From the NCBI GenBank assembly GCA_963726665.1, contig CAVSDW010000011.1, positions 124,001 to 188,000 of the forward strand: a stretch of DNA of 64,000 nucleotides. Reading direction: 5' to 3'. Origin of the DNA: RPQJ01 sp963726665 (GTDB taxonomy: Bacteria > Pseudomonadota > Gammaproteobacteria > Steroidobacterales > Steroidobacteraceae). A program made the position numbers and the translations under genes. Of this stretch, positions 26,914 to 36,228 are shown one piece after another (the stretch's first letter is position 1; the number at the start of each line of letters is the position of its first letter). The notes beneath the pieces were generated by a model. The model saw only the letters and a list, made by a program, of their open reading frames with translations, ran no database searches and was not told where the DNA came from.

Positions 26914-27896
26914 GGCGTCCACCCGCCGGGCAACGGCGCGTGGCACGCCGATGCCCGGCCGTCGCGCCACTCGAGGCGGGGCTCGGTCTCGCGACAGAGC
27001 TCCCGGGCGAGCGTGCAACGCGGCGCGAACGGGCAGCCCTGCAGCCTCTCGTGCGGGCGCGGCGGTTGCCCCTCGATGTGCGCGAGCCGCTCGCCCGGCG
27101 TCGCGTCGAGTCGCGGGACCGACTCGAGCAATGCCGCGGTGTAGGGATGTCGCGGCGCGGAGAAGAGCTGCCCGGCCGCTGCGATCTCGACGATCGCGCC
27201 TGCGTACATGACCGCGACGCGATCGGCGATGCCGGCGACAACGCCAAGGTCGTGGGTGATGAGCACGATGGCGAGACCGCGTCCACGCAGCATGCGCAGG
27301 ACGCCGAGCACCTGCGCCTGCACGGTCACGTCGAGCGCCGTGGTCGGCTCGTCTGCGACGAGCAGCGCCGGGCCGGGCATGAGCGCCATCGCGATCGCGA
27401 CACGCTGGCGCTGCCCGCCCGAGAGCTCGTGCGGGTACTGGCCGTAGCGCTGCTCCGGATCCGGGATGCCGACCGAGCGCAGCAACTCGAGCGCGCGGCT
27501 GCGGGCCTCGGGTCGCGTCATCTGCCGCCGGTCCAGCACGAACTCCGTCAGTTGCTCGCCGATCCGCAGGTGCGGAGTGAGCGCGTTCATCGGGTCCTGC
27601 GACACGAGTCCCACGCGCGCACCGCGCACCGATTCGAGCTGGCGCTCGGTGGCGCCGACGAGTTCCCCGCCCTGCAATCTCGCCGAACCCGCAGCCCGGC
27701 CATTCGCCGCGAGCAGGCCCATGCTGGCGAGGAAAAGCTGGCTCTTTCCCGACCCCGACTCGCCCACGACCCCCAGGCACTCACCGTCCCGCACGCCGAG
27801 CGTCACGCCGCGCACCGCATGCACCGGTCCACGCTCCGTGTCGAAATCGACACGCAGGTCCTCGATCTCGAGCAGTGATTCCTGCGTCACGTTCAA
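26910..27896 (-). CDS. Opp/Dpp-type ABC transporter ATP-binding protein (OppD-like)
   Basis: 328 residues. Walker A GESGSGKSQ, signature LSGGQRQRV, Walker B LLVADEPTTALD, and the C-terminal CPFAPRC extension. The frame extends upstream, but a TTG at 27896 overlaps the stop of the permease gene (TTGA) and is preceded by GAGG five bases upstream; a GTG two codons later is the alternative. It pairs with the OppF-like subunit. Confidence 0.86.
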   Translation of the reverse strand: MNVTQESLLEIEDLRVDFDTERGPVHAVRGVTLGVRDGECLGVVGESGSGKSQLFLASMGLLAANGRAAGSARLQGGELVGATERQLESVRGARVGLVSQDPMNALTPHLRIGEQLTEFVLDRRQMTRPEARSRALELLRSVGIPDPEQRYGQYPHELSGGQRQRVAIAMALMPGPALLVADEPTTALDVTVQAQVLGVLRMLRGRGLAIVLITHDLGVVAGIADRVAVMYAGAIVEIAAAGQLFSAPRHPYTAALLESVPRLDATPGERLAHIEGQPPRPHERLQGCPFAPRCTLARELCRETEPRLEWRDGRASACHAPLPGGWTP

Positions 27897-28756
27897 CGCT
27901 GCCTCGGGTCCAGCGCGTCGCGCAAACCGTCGCCGACGAAATTCAGGCACAGCAGGATCGCCGCCAGCACGGCCGACGGCGCGAGCAGCTGCCACGGTGC
28001 CGACTCCATCTCGAGCGCGCCTTCCGCCACCAGCCTGCCGAGGCTGGTGAGCGGCTCCTGTACGCCCAGGCCAAGAAAGCTCAGGAAGCTCTCGAACAGG
28101 ATGACCTGCGGCACGGTGAGCGTCGCATAGACGACGACCGTGCCCACGACGTTCGGCACGATGTGCCGCGCGATGATCCGGTGCGTGGGAAGCCCGAGCG
28201 TGATCGCAGCATCGACGAAGGCCTGTTGCCTGAGCGCAAGCGACTGCCCGCGGACGATGCGCGCCATGGTGAGCCAGCCCACGGCCCCGATCGCGAGGAA
28301 GATCAGGAAGAGACTGCGACCAAACACCACCGTGAGGATGATCACGAAGAACATGTATGGCAGCGCGTAGAGCACGTCCACTACCCGCATCATCCAGCCG
28401 TCCACGCGTCCCCCGAGGTAGCCCGCCGTCGCGCCCCAGCCCACCCCGATCACCAGGCTGACCGCGGTCGCGAGCAGCGCCACCAGCAGCGACACCTGCG
28501 TTCCGGCGCACACCCGGACGAACAGGTCGCGGCCATTGCTGTCCGTACCGAACCAGTGCCCATTTCCGATTGCGGGCGGCGACGCGAGCGGACTCAGCGA
28601 CCAGTCCACGTGGTCGATCGCAAACGAGCTGCAGAGCGGTCCCAGCAGCGACACTACGACCAGCGTGGCGAGCGTGGCGAGCGCTGCCACCGCCGCACGG
28701 TTGCGCCGCAGCCGCCGCCATGCACCGGCGTAGATTCCCGGGCCCGCGTCAGTCAT
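27893..28756 (-). CDS. Opp/Dpp-type ABC transporter permease (OppC-like)
   Basis: 287 residues, six membrane segments, with the N-terminal OppC extension and the WFGTDSNGRDLFVRV signature of OppC/DppC proteins. The EAA-type cytoplasmic loop (DAAITLGLPTHRII) contacts the ATPases. It overlaps the OppB-like gene by 8 bases. Confidence 0.9.
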   Translation of the reverse strand: MTDAGPGIYAGAWRRLRRNRAAVAALATLATLVVVSLLGPLCSSFAIDHVDWSLSPLASPPAIGNGHWFGTDSNGRDLFVRVCAGTQVSLLVALLATAVSLVIGVGWGATAGYLGGRVDGWMMRVVDVLYALPYMFFVIILTVVFGRSLFLIFLAIGAVGWLTMARIVRGQSLALRQQAFVDAAITLGLPTHRIIARHIVPNVVGTVVVYATLTVPQVILFESFLSFLGLGVQEPLTSLGRLVAEGALEMESAPWQLLAPSAVLAAILLCLNFVGDGLRDALDPRQR

Positions 28757-29675
28757 GGCGTATTCGCGGATCGAGCCAGCCGTAGGCGAGATCGACGAGG
28801 AGGTTGAGCACGAGAATGAGCGACGCGTAGAAGACGACCATGCCCATGACCAGCGTGTAGTCGCGATTGACCGCGCCCTGCACGAAGTACCTGCCCACGC
28901 CCGGCAACCCGTACACCTGCTCCACGACCAGGGAGCCCGTGAGCAGCGCAGCCGCCGCGGGCCCGAGAAAGCTCAGCACCGGCATCAGCGTGGGTTTGAG
29001 CGCATGGCGCCGGAGTATGGCCGCGCTACCGATCCCCTTCGCCCGGGCCGTCCGGATGAACGGCGACTGCAGCACCTCGAGCAGGCTGCCCCGGGTCAGC
29101 CGGGCGATGTATGCGACGAACGGCAGCGCGAGGGTCACGACGGGCAGGACCATGTAACGAGGATTGCCCGGCTCCCAGCCGCCCACCGGCAGCCAGCCGA
29201 GTTCGATGCCGAAGATGAGCGCCAGCAGCGGCGCCACGACGAAGTTCGGCACCGCGATCCCTGCGAGCGCAGTCGTCATCACCGCGTGGTCGATCCAGCC
29301 GTTGTGCCGGCGGCCCGCAATCAGTCCGAGCGGGACACCCATCAGCACCGCCAGCAGGAGCGCGGCCGCCCCGATCGAAAACGTCACCGGCAGGCCGCTG
29401 CCGATGATCTCCGCCACGCCGTAGTCCTTCATGCGGAAAGACGGTCCGAGGTCGCCGTGCAGCAGACCCGCCAGATATCGCCCGTACTGCACCAGCACCG
29501 GCTGGTCGAGTCCGTAGGCCGCCTCGAGGTTGGCGGCGATCTCGGGCGGCACCGTCTGCTCCTCGTCGAACGGCCCGCCGGGCGCAAGACGCATGAGAAA
29601 GAACGCGGCGGTCACGATCACGAAGAGCGTCGGAAGGGTCCCGAGCAGCCGGCCGAACGCGTAGCGCGCGTACAT
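28749..29675 (-). CDS. Opp/Dpp-type ABC transporter permease (OppB-like)
   Basis: 308 residues, six membrane segments, EAA loop IRTARAKGIGS, and the C-terminal EQVYGLPGVGRYF motif of OppB/DppB. The ATG at 29675 overlaps the ligA stop by one base (TGATG), so the importer genes are translated on from ligA. No periplasmic solute-binding protein gene occurs with the four subunits. Confidence 0.9.
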   Translation of the reverse strand: MYARYAFGRLLGTLPTLFVIVTAAFFLMRLAPGGPFDEEQTVPPEIAANLEAAYGLDQPVLVQYGRYLAGLLHGDLGPSFRMKDYGVAEIIGSGLPVTFSIGAAALLLAVLMGVPLGLIAGRRHNGWIDHAVMTTALAGIAVPNFVVAPLLALIFGIELGWLPVGGWEPGNPRYMVLPVVTLALPFVAYIARLTRGSLLEVLQSPFIRTARAKGIGSAAILRRHALKPTLMPVLSFLGPAAAALLTGSLVVEQVYGLPGVGRYFVQGAVNRDYTLVMGMVVFYASLILVLNLLVDLAYGWLDPRIRHD

Positions 29676-31696
29676 CAGCCCGCGCCCCTGCCCACCAGGC
29701 GCAGGAACTCCGCCTCGTCCACCACGCGTACGCCGAGTTCCGTCGCCTTGCGCAGCTTCGACCCGGCATCCGCACCCGTCACCAGCAGCGTGGTCTTGCG
29801 CGAGACGGAGTCCGTCACTGTCGCGCCCGCGTCGCGGGCGGCCGCTCGCGCCTCGTCGCGCGTCATGGAATCGAGCGTGCCCGTTATGACGATGACCGCG
29901 CCTGCCAGCGGTCCTTCGACGCTGCGCGTCGTCCGCTTGCCTTCGGGCCACGAGACACCCGCGTCGCGAAGCTGACGGATGACCTTGCGGTTGTGCTCCT
30001 CGCCGAAGAAATCGTGGACGTGCAGGGCCACGACCGGGCCCACGTCCTGCACCTGCTGGATCTCGTCCATGCCCGCGGACTGCAGGGCATCGAGGCTGCC
30101 GAAGTGCTCAGCGATGGCGAGCGCCGTTGCCTCGCCCACGTCGCGTATTCCGAGCGCGTACAGGAACCGCGGCAGGCTCGTGACCTTGCTGCGGGCGAGT
30201 GCCTCGACGAGGTTCGCGGCCGACTTCTCGCCCATGCGATCGAGCGCCGCGAGTTCCCCGGCGGTCAGCCGGTAGAGATCCGCCGGCGTCTCGACCCGGC
30301 CCGATTCCACCAGTTGCTCGACGATCTTCTCCCCCAGGCCCTCGACGTCCATGGCGCGACGCGATGCGAAGTGCAGCAGGGCCTCGCGCCGCTGTGCCCG
30401 GCAGACGAGTCCGCCGCTGCACCGCGCGACGGCCTCCCCCTCGGCGCGGGTCACGTGGGACCCGCACACCGGGCAGAGTTCCGGAAGCTTGACTCGCCGC
30501 GCGCCAGCCGGACGCTGCTGGACAACGACGCGCACCACCTCGGGGATCACGTCTCCGGCCCGCCGCACCACCACGGTGTCGCCGATGCGCACGTCCTTGC
30601 GCTCGAGTTCGTCCATGTTGTGCAGGGTCACGTTGCTCACGGTGACGCCGCCGACGAACACGGGCTCGAGGCGCGCAACGGGCGTGAGTGCTCCGGTGCG
30701 CCCGACCTGGAAGTCCACCCCGCGAACGATGGTCGTCTCCTCCTGCGCGGGGAACTTGTGGGCAATCGCCCACCGCGGCGCACGCGCCACGAAGCCGAGA
30801 TCCCGCTGCCAGTCGAGGCGATCGACCTTGTAGACGACGCCGTCGATGTCGTACGCGAGCCCGTCGCGCCGAGCCCCGATCCGCGCGTAATACGCGAGGC
30901 AGCCCTCGACGCCCTCGACCGTCTGCGCTTCAGCGCAGGTGCGCAGCCCGAGGCCGCGCAGTGCTTCCAGCACCTCGCCATGGCGCCGCGGGGAGATCCA
31001 GCCCTCCGTCGCACCGACTCCGTAGAAGAAGAGATCGAGCGCGCGGCTCGCCGTGACGCGCGGGTCGAGCTGCCGCAGGCTGCCGGCGGCCGCGTTGCGC
31101 GGATTGGCAAAGGTCTTCTCGCCTGCTTCCGCAGCACGGCGGTTCAGCCGCTCGAACGAGCGCCGGGTCATGAACACCTCGCCGCGCAACTCGAGCACCG
31201 CAGGCGCATCGCCAAGTAACCGCAGCGGCAACGACGCGATGGTCCTTACGTTCGCCGTCACGTCTTCGCCCTTGGAACCGTCCCCGCGGGTTGCGGCCCG
31301 CACGAATCGGCCCCGTTCATAGCGCACGCTGATCGCGAGCCCGTCGATCTTGGGCTCGGCGGAGTACTCCACGCGCTCGACGTCCAGCCGCTCGCGAACC
31401 CGCCGGTCGAACTCCACGATGTCCTGCTCGCTGAAAGCATTGTCCAGCGAGAGCATGGGCACCGAGTGCCGGACCTCTGCGAATCCCCGCGTCGGCTCGC
31501 CACCGACGCGCTGCGTCGGGGAATCCGCCGTCACGAGCCCCGGATGCGCGGCCTCGAGCTCGCCGAGCTCGCGCATCAGCGCGTCGTAGCGCGCGTCTGA
31601 AATTTCGGGGTCGTCGAGTACGTAGTAGCGGTGGTCGTGGTGCTCGATCTGCCGGCGCAGCTCGGCGACTCTTTTCGCGGCGTCGCGGTCGGCCAT
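29675..31696 (-). CDS. ligA: NAD-dependent DNA ligase LigA
   Basis: 673 residues, usual length. It seals nicks using NAD in replication and repair. The AMP-accepting lysine lies in EPKIDGLA (Lys116); an OB fold, a Cys4 zinc finger (PVCGS...CSGGLVCRA), helix-hairpin-helix repeats and a C-terminal BRCT domain follow in order. It lies 9 bases after zipA. Confidence 0.96.
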   Translation of the reverse strand: MADRDAAKRVAELRRQIEHHDHRYYVLDDPEISDARYDALMRELGELEAAHPGLVTADSPTQRVGGEPTRGFAEVRHSVPMLSLDNAFSEQDIVEFDRRVRERLDVERVEYSAEPKIDGLAISVRYERGRFVRAATRGDGSKGEDVTANVRTIASLPLRLLGDAPAVLELRGEVFMTRRSFERLNRRAAEAGEKTFANPRNAAAGSLRQLDPRVTASRALDLFFYGVGATEGWISPRRHGEVLEALRGLGLRTCAEAQTVEGVEGCLAYYARIGARRDGLAYDIDGVVYKVDRLDWQRDLGFVARAPRWAIAHKFPAQEETTIVRGVDFQVGRTGALTPVARLEPVFVGGVTVSNVTLHNMDELERKDVRIGDTVVVRRAGDVIPEVVRVVVQQRPAGARRVKLPELCPVCGSHVTRAEGEAVARCSGGLVCRAQRREALLHFASRRAMDVEGLGEKIVEQLVESGRVETPADLYRLTAGELAALDRMGEKSAANLVEALARSKVTSLPRFLYALGIRDVGEATALAIAEHFGSLDALQSAGMDEIQQVQDVGPVVALHVHDFFGEEHNRKVIRQLRDAGVSWPEGKRTTRSVEGPLAGAVIVITGTLDSMTRDEARAAARDAGATVTDSVSRKTTLLVTGADAGSKLRKATELGVRVVDEAEFLRLVGRGAG

Positions 31697-31705
31697 CGGG
31701 CGCCG

Positions 31706-32527
31706 TCAGCGCCGGGCGGGATCGGCCCGGCCGCGGTCGAACGCGAGCATTTCCTCGCGGAGTCGCACCACGCGCTGGGCCGTGAGCGGCACGCCCCGCT
31801 CGTCCTGCATGTGCCCGCCGAGCCGCCCGGCGAGCGCTCGGGCCGCGACCAGCAGTTCCTCGAAGGCCTGCTGCGCAGTGAGCGGCCCCGGCAGCACGGC
31901 GAAGAGCGCCACGCCCGCGTAGGCGGCGCCGGCCATGGTTGCCGGGTCGAACGTGCCCGGCTCGCGCAGGCTCGCCAGGCTCAGGACTGGGCGTCCCGAC
32001 GCGTCGAGCCGGTGGAAGATCTCGTAGCGGCCAAACTCGAAGCGCTCGGCGAGCACGGCTTCGTGCAGCAGCGAACCCTCGAAACGCGAGGGCAGCGGGG
32101 CCACGACCCGGAGCGCGACGATGCGCTGCGCGCGCGCCTCGACCGCGGTCTGCGACTCGATGTCATCGGCTTCGCCGTCATCGCTCGTCGGCGCGGGCTC
32201 CGGCGGCACGGCACGCGCCTGCGTCGCGGCAGACCGCTGGCCAAGGGTGGGCTCGCGGCGACCGGAATATGCGCCCGTCTCGTCAACCTCGACCAGCGGC
32301 ACGACGTCGTAGCCCTCCGGAACCGCGTCGTCGAGCCGGACCTGCGGTTCGCGCCGCTCGGACTCCTCGAAGTCCGGCTGTGTCGCCGGCTGGTCCTGCG
32401 GCTGGGCCACGATGTTTCGACCAGGGTCCGTGGCCGCGGACCGCAGGCGCCCGCGGATGCCCCACAGGTACAGTCCCGCGATCAACGCGAGTCCGGCCGC
32501 GAGCAGTATCCAGCGCAATTCCGTCAT
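31706..32527 (-). CDS. zipA: Cell division protein ZipA
   Basis: 273 residues. N-terminal membrane anchor (about 5-23), a Pro/Gln/acidic linker (30-130), and a C-terminal FtsZ-tail-binding domain (about 135-265). It tethers FtsZ to the inner membrane. ZipA is confined to gammaproteobacteria, so it is informative for the host. Gene order smc-zipA-ligA is the usual one, with 9-base gaps on both sides. Confidence 0.92.
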   Translation of the reverse strand: MTELRWILLAAGLALIAGLYLWGIRGRLRSAATDPGRNIVAQPQDQPATQPDFEESERREPQVRLDDAVPEGYDVVPLVEVDETGAYSGRREPTLGQRSAATQARAVPPEPAPTSDDGEADDIESQTAVEARAQRIVALRVVAPLPSRFEGSLLHEAVLAERFEFGRYEIFHRLDASGRPVLSLASLREPGTFDPATMAGAAYAGVALFAVLPGPLTAQQAFEELLVAARALAGRLGGHMQDERGVPLTAQRVVRLREEMLAFDRGRADPARR

Positions 32528-32536
32528 CGTCTTCCG

Positions 32537-35500
32537 TCAGATCGCAGCAAGCCGCACGGCTTCCTCGACATCCACCGCGACGAGCCGGGACACGCCCGGT
32601 TCGTTCATGGTAACGCCGAGCAACTGGTTTGCGAGTTCCATCGTCGCCTTGTTGTGGGTGACGAACACGAACTGCACCCGGCCCGACATCTCGCGGACGA
32701 TGTCGCAGAAGCGCCCGACGTTGTTCTCGTCGAGCGGTGCGTCCACCTCGTCCAGGAGGCAGAAAGGCGCCGGGTTCAGCTCGAAGATCGAGAAGACCAG
32801 CGCAACCGCCGTAAGCGCCTTCTCGCCGCCCGAGAGCTGGCTGATCGAGCTGTTCCGCTTGCCGGGCGGTCGAGCCATGATCGCCACGCCCGACTCGAGC
32901 ACGTCCTCGCCGACCAGCTCGAGGTACGCATGCCCGCCGCCGAACAGGCGCGGGAACTTGTCCTTGAGGCCGGCGTTGACGCGGTCGAACGTGTCCTGGA
33001 ATCGAGTGCGCGTCTCGCGATCGATCTTGCGCATCGCGTCCTCGAGCGTCGAAAGCGCGTCGTTCAGGTCCGTGAACTGCCGGTCGAGGTATTCCTTTCG
33101 TTCCGACTGCTCGCGGAACTCGTCGATCGCGGCCAGGTTCACCTGGCCGAGACGTTCGATCTTCTCCGCTGCCTCCGCCTGCCGCAGCTCCCACGCGGCC
33201 ACGTCCGCCTCCGGCACCAGTGCCGCGACGACGTCCGTGAGCTCGAGGCGCGTGGCCGCGAACTGCTCGAGCAGGCTCTCGCGACGGACTCGCAGCTCCT
33301 GCACCGAGAACTTGACGTTCTCGAGCAGGTCGCGCGCTTCCTGCACGGCCGCCTCGGTTCCGACGCGACGCTCGTCGAGTTCGCGAAGTCCTGCGTCCAC
33401 CGCGTCCATCGCGCGCCTCGCGGCCGCAAGCTCCTCCTCGACTGCGACCCTGCGGGACAGCGCCGCATCGAGGGCGGTCTTGAGTTCTGCCTCGCCGGTC
33501 TCGCCCGCCGCGAGCTGCGTCTCGAGCTCGGCCTTGCGTGTCGCGAACTGGCCGATCTGTCCCTCGAGTCGCGCGATCCCCGCGAGCAGCGACTGGTGGC
33601 TCGCGCGCCGCGACTCGACGCGGATCGCAGCCTCGCGCGCCACGTTGCGATGTTCCTCGGCCTGCCGCCGCGCATCGGCAAGGGCCTGGCGCAGCGTGTC
33701 GCGCTCGGCCTCGAGGACCTTGCGGCGTTCCTCCAGCTCGGCCATGGCCTCGACCGCCTCGCCGAGCCGTGCACGTGCCGAACGGTTTCCGGTGGTCGCG
33801 AGCTCGAGCGCCCCCTCGAGTTCCGCGAGTTCTCCCGCAAGCTGCTGCATGCGGGCATTGCGCTGTTCGGAGCGCGCGCGCAGCCCGTCGAGCTGCGAGC
33901 GCAGGCCCATGTGTTCCGCGCCCGCCTGCGACAGTCGCGCCTGGTCCGCGGCGAGCCGATCCTCGGTGTCACGGATTCCGGTGCGGTGCACCTCGAGCTG
34001 GCTCTCCAGGTCGCGGTGCCGCGTGGCCAGCCGATCGAGCTCTCCGCGCTGGCGGCGAAGCTCGTGCTCGCGCTCGATGACGCCTTCGTGCACGTCGCGG
34101 TCGCGACTCACGCGCAGCCAGTCCGGCCCGATCCAGATGCCGTCGCGCGTGATGACCGACTGGCCGGCGCGCAGGCGCGGCCGCGTCGCGAGCGCCTCGG
34201 CCAGCGTCTCTGCGGCGGCGATGCCCGAGAACAGGGCGTCGAGCCCCGCGGGACCCTGCACGCGCGAGCGCAGCGTACCGGAGGCATGCTCGCCTCCGCT
34301 CGCCTGGCCCGCGGAGAAGAACGTCACCGTACCGGACGAGAGGCTCTCCAGCATTCCCGCGACATCGTCGATTGACTCGACGCAGACGGCCTCGAGGTAC
34401 GAACCGAGCACGGTCTCCACCGCGCGCTCCCAGCCCGAGTCGACCGAAAGCTGCTGTGCGAGCCGCTGGTTCGCGTTCAAGCCGCGCGAGGCGAGCCAGT
34501 CCACGACCTTGCCCTGCCCCTGGCCGAGCGCGGCCCGTTGCAGCGCCTCGAGCGAGACGACCCGACCCTCGACCTCCTGGGTTTCGCGGCGCGCCGCCCG
34601 CGCAGCCTCGGCAAGGTCCCGCTCGCGCACCCGCTCGGACTGGAGGGTCTCCACCAGCCCGGCGATGCGGACGCGGGACGACTCGAGCGCGGAGCGCGCA
34701 TCGGACTCGGCGCGTTCGAGTTCGCCGATCCGGGCGGCGACATCGGCGGCGGACAATGTCTCGTGCTCCTGCGTCACTCGCTTGCGCTGCTCGGCGAGGC
34801 GCTGCAGCTGTACGTCCATCTCGCCCAGGCGTGCCCGCTCCGCTTCCGCCGCAGAGGAGGACTCGCGCAGCGACTGGTTGAACACCTCCCAGTGCTCCTG
34901 CCACGAGTGCATCCGGGCCTCGCAGTCCGCGAGCATCGAGGCCGAGCGGTCCTCGGCGGCTCGCGCGGCCTCGAGCCCCGGGCCGAGTTCGGCGAGTGCC
35001 ACTTCGAGTTCCGACGCAAGCTCGGCATCCCGCCTGCGGTGAGCGCCTGCTTCGTCGAGCCCCTGCGCAACCTGCGCGAGCTCCTGCCGCTGCTGGCCGC
35101 GGATCTGGCGTGCGTGTTCGATCGCCTGCTCGCTGCGCGAGATCTCGGCGCCGACCTGGTAATAGCGGCCCTGCACCTCGCCGAGGACCTCGCCCTGCGC
35201 GTCATGGTCGCGACGCGCCCGTTCGATCGCCGCCTCGACCGAGCGTTGCCCGGCCAGCGCCGACTGCAGCGCCAGGTCGCGCTCGCCCATGATGACCTGG
35301 CGCGCCCCGGCTTCCGTCTCCACCTCGCGCAACCTGAGCGCGAGCAGTTCCGCGTGCAGCTGACGTTCTTCCTGCTTGAGCACCTGGTAGCGACGCGCGG
35401 TCGCCGCCTGGCGCTGCAGGTGGCGGAGCTGCTTGTCCACCTCGTCACGCAGGTCGGAGAGGCGTGCAAGGTTCTCCCGGGTGTGCCCGATGCGGCTCTC

Positions 35501-36040
35501 GGTCTCGCGGCGGCGCTCCTTGTAGCGCGAAATGCCGGCCGCCTCCTCGAGGAACGCGCGCATGTCGTCGGCCTTCGCCTCGATGACGCGCGAGATCATG
35601 TTCTGCTCGATGATGGCGTAGCTGCGCGAGCCGAGTCCGGTGCCGAGGAAGAGCTGGGTGATGTCCTTGCGCCGGCAGCGCGCGCCGTTCAGGAAGTACG
35701 ACGAGGTGCCGTCTCGCGACACGAGTCGCCGCAGGGAGACCTCGGCATAGTTCGCGTACTCACCGCCGAGCTTGCCGTCGGAATTGTCGAAGACGAGTTC
35801 CACGGACGCGTTGCCGACGGGCTTTCGCGATCCGGAGCCGTTGAAGATCACGTCCGCCATCGAGTCGCCGCGCAGGTGCTTCGCCGAGATCTCGCCCATC
35901 ACCCAGCGTACGGCGTCGATGATGTTCGACTTGCCGCAGCCATTGGGACCGACGACGCCAACCAGGCTGCTCGGAAAACTGATCGTGGTGGGATCCACGA
36001 ACGACTTGAATCCGGCCAGCTTGATCTTGGTCAGGCGCAT
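32537..36040 (-). CDS. smc: Chromosome segregation protein SMC
   Basis: 1167 residues. The ATPase head halves sit at the ends: Walker A GPNGCGKSN (32-40), and near the C-terminus LSGGEKALTAVAL plus Walker B FCLLDEVDAPLD. Between them two long coiled coils flank a hinge near 500-660. It organises and segregates the chromosome with ScpAB, which are not here. SMC rather than MukB agrees with a lineage outside the enterobacteria. Confidence 0.95.
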   Translation of the reverse strand: MRLTKIKLAGFKSFVDPTTISFPSSLVGVVGPNGCGKSNIIDAVRWVMGEISAKHLRGDSMADVIFNGSGSRKPVGNASVELVFDNSDGKLGGEYANYAEVSLRRLVSRDGTSSYFLNGARCRRKDITQLFLGTGLGSRSYAIIEQNMISRVIEAKADDMRAFLEEAAGISRYKERRRETESRIGHTRENLARLSDLRDEVDKQLRHLQRQAATARRYQVLKQEERQLHAELLALRLREVETEAGARQVIMGERDLALQSALAGQRSVEAAIERARRDHDAQGEVLGEVQGRYYQVGAEISRSEQAIEHARQIRGQQRQELAQVAQGLDEAGAHRRRDAELASELEVALAELGPGLEAARAAEDRSASMLADCEARMHSWQEHWEVFNQSLRESSSAAEAERARLGEMDVQLQRLAEQRKRVTQEHETLSAADVAARIGELERAESDARSALESSRVRIAGLVETLQSERVRERDLAEAARAARRETQEVEGRVVSLEALQRAALGQGQGKVVDWLASRGLNANQRLAQQLSVDSGWERAVETVLGSYLEAVCVESIDDVAGMLESLSSGTVTFFSAGQASGGEHASGTLRSRVQGPAGLDALFSGIAAAETLAEALATRPRLRAGQSVITRDGIWIGPDWLRVSRDRDVHEGVIEREHELRRQRGELDRLATRHRDLESQLEVHRTGIRDTEDRLAADQARLSQAGAEHMGLRSQLDGLRARSEQRNARMQQLAGELAELEGALELATTGNRSARARLGEAVEAMAELEERRKVLEAERDTLRQALADARRQAEEHRNVAREAAIRVESRRASHQSLLAGIARLEGQIGQFATRKAELETQLAAGETGEAELKTALDAALSRRVAVEEELAAARRAMDAVDAGLRELDERRVGTEAAVQEARDLLENVKFSVQELRVRRESLLEQFAATRLELTDVVAALVPEADVAAWELRQAEAAEKIERLGQVNLAAIDEFREQSERKEYLDRQFTDLNDALSTLEDAMRKIDRETRTRFQDTFDRVNAGLKDKFPRLFGGGHAYLELVGEDVLESGVAIMARPPGKRNSSISQLSGGEKALTAVALVFSIFELNPAPFCLLDEVDAPLDENNVGRFCDIVREMSGRVQFVFVTHNKATMELANQLLGVTMNEPGVSRLVAVDVEEAVRLAAI

Positions 36041-36166
36041 CTATCACCCAGGGTCCGGGAGTCTCGAGAATGGACGCGAAGTGTAAAAGAAAGTGACCCG
36101 CGCCACAGCACCGCTGGCGGCAGGCGGCCCCGCGCTCGCGGCTCCTGGCGATGCCCTGCCGATGGG

Positions 36167-36194
36167 TGGACCCACGGCGTGCGGTCTGTATAAT
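36167..36194 (+). promoter_or_regulatory. Promoter for dksA
   Basis: A consensus -10 TATAAT (36189-36194) with -35 TGGACC (36167-36172) at 16 bases, 35 bases upstream of the dksA ATG. The bases after the -10 are CCCGCG, a GC-rich discriminator of the type found at stringent-response-sensitive promoters, which would suit feedback by DksA itself; that is inference. Confidence 0.62.
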
Positions 36195-36228
36195 CCCGCG
36201 TCCTTCGCAGCGTCCCCGGAGTCCATAG

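Noticed and set aside
31631..35042. Long antisense frames (over 850 codons) across zipA and smc
   Set aside because: Same shadow effect; composition is Arg/Ser/Ala-rich low complexity and the sense strand encodes complete SMC.
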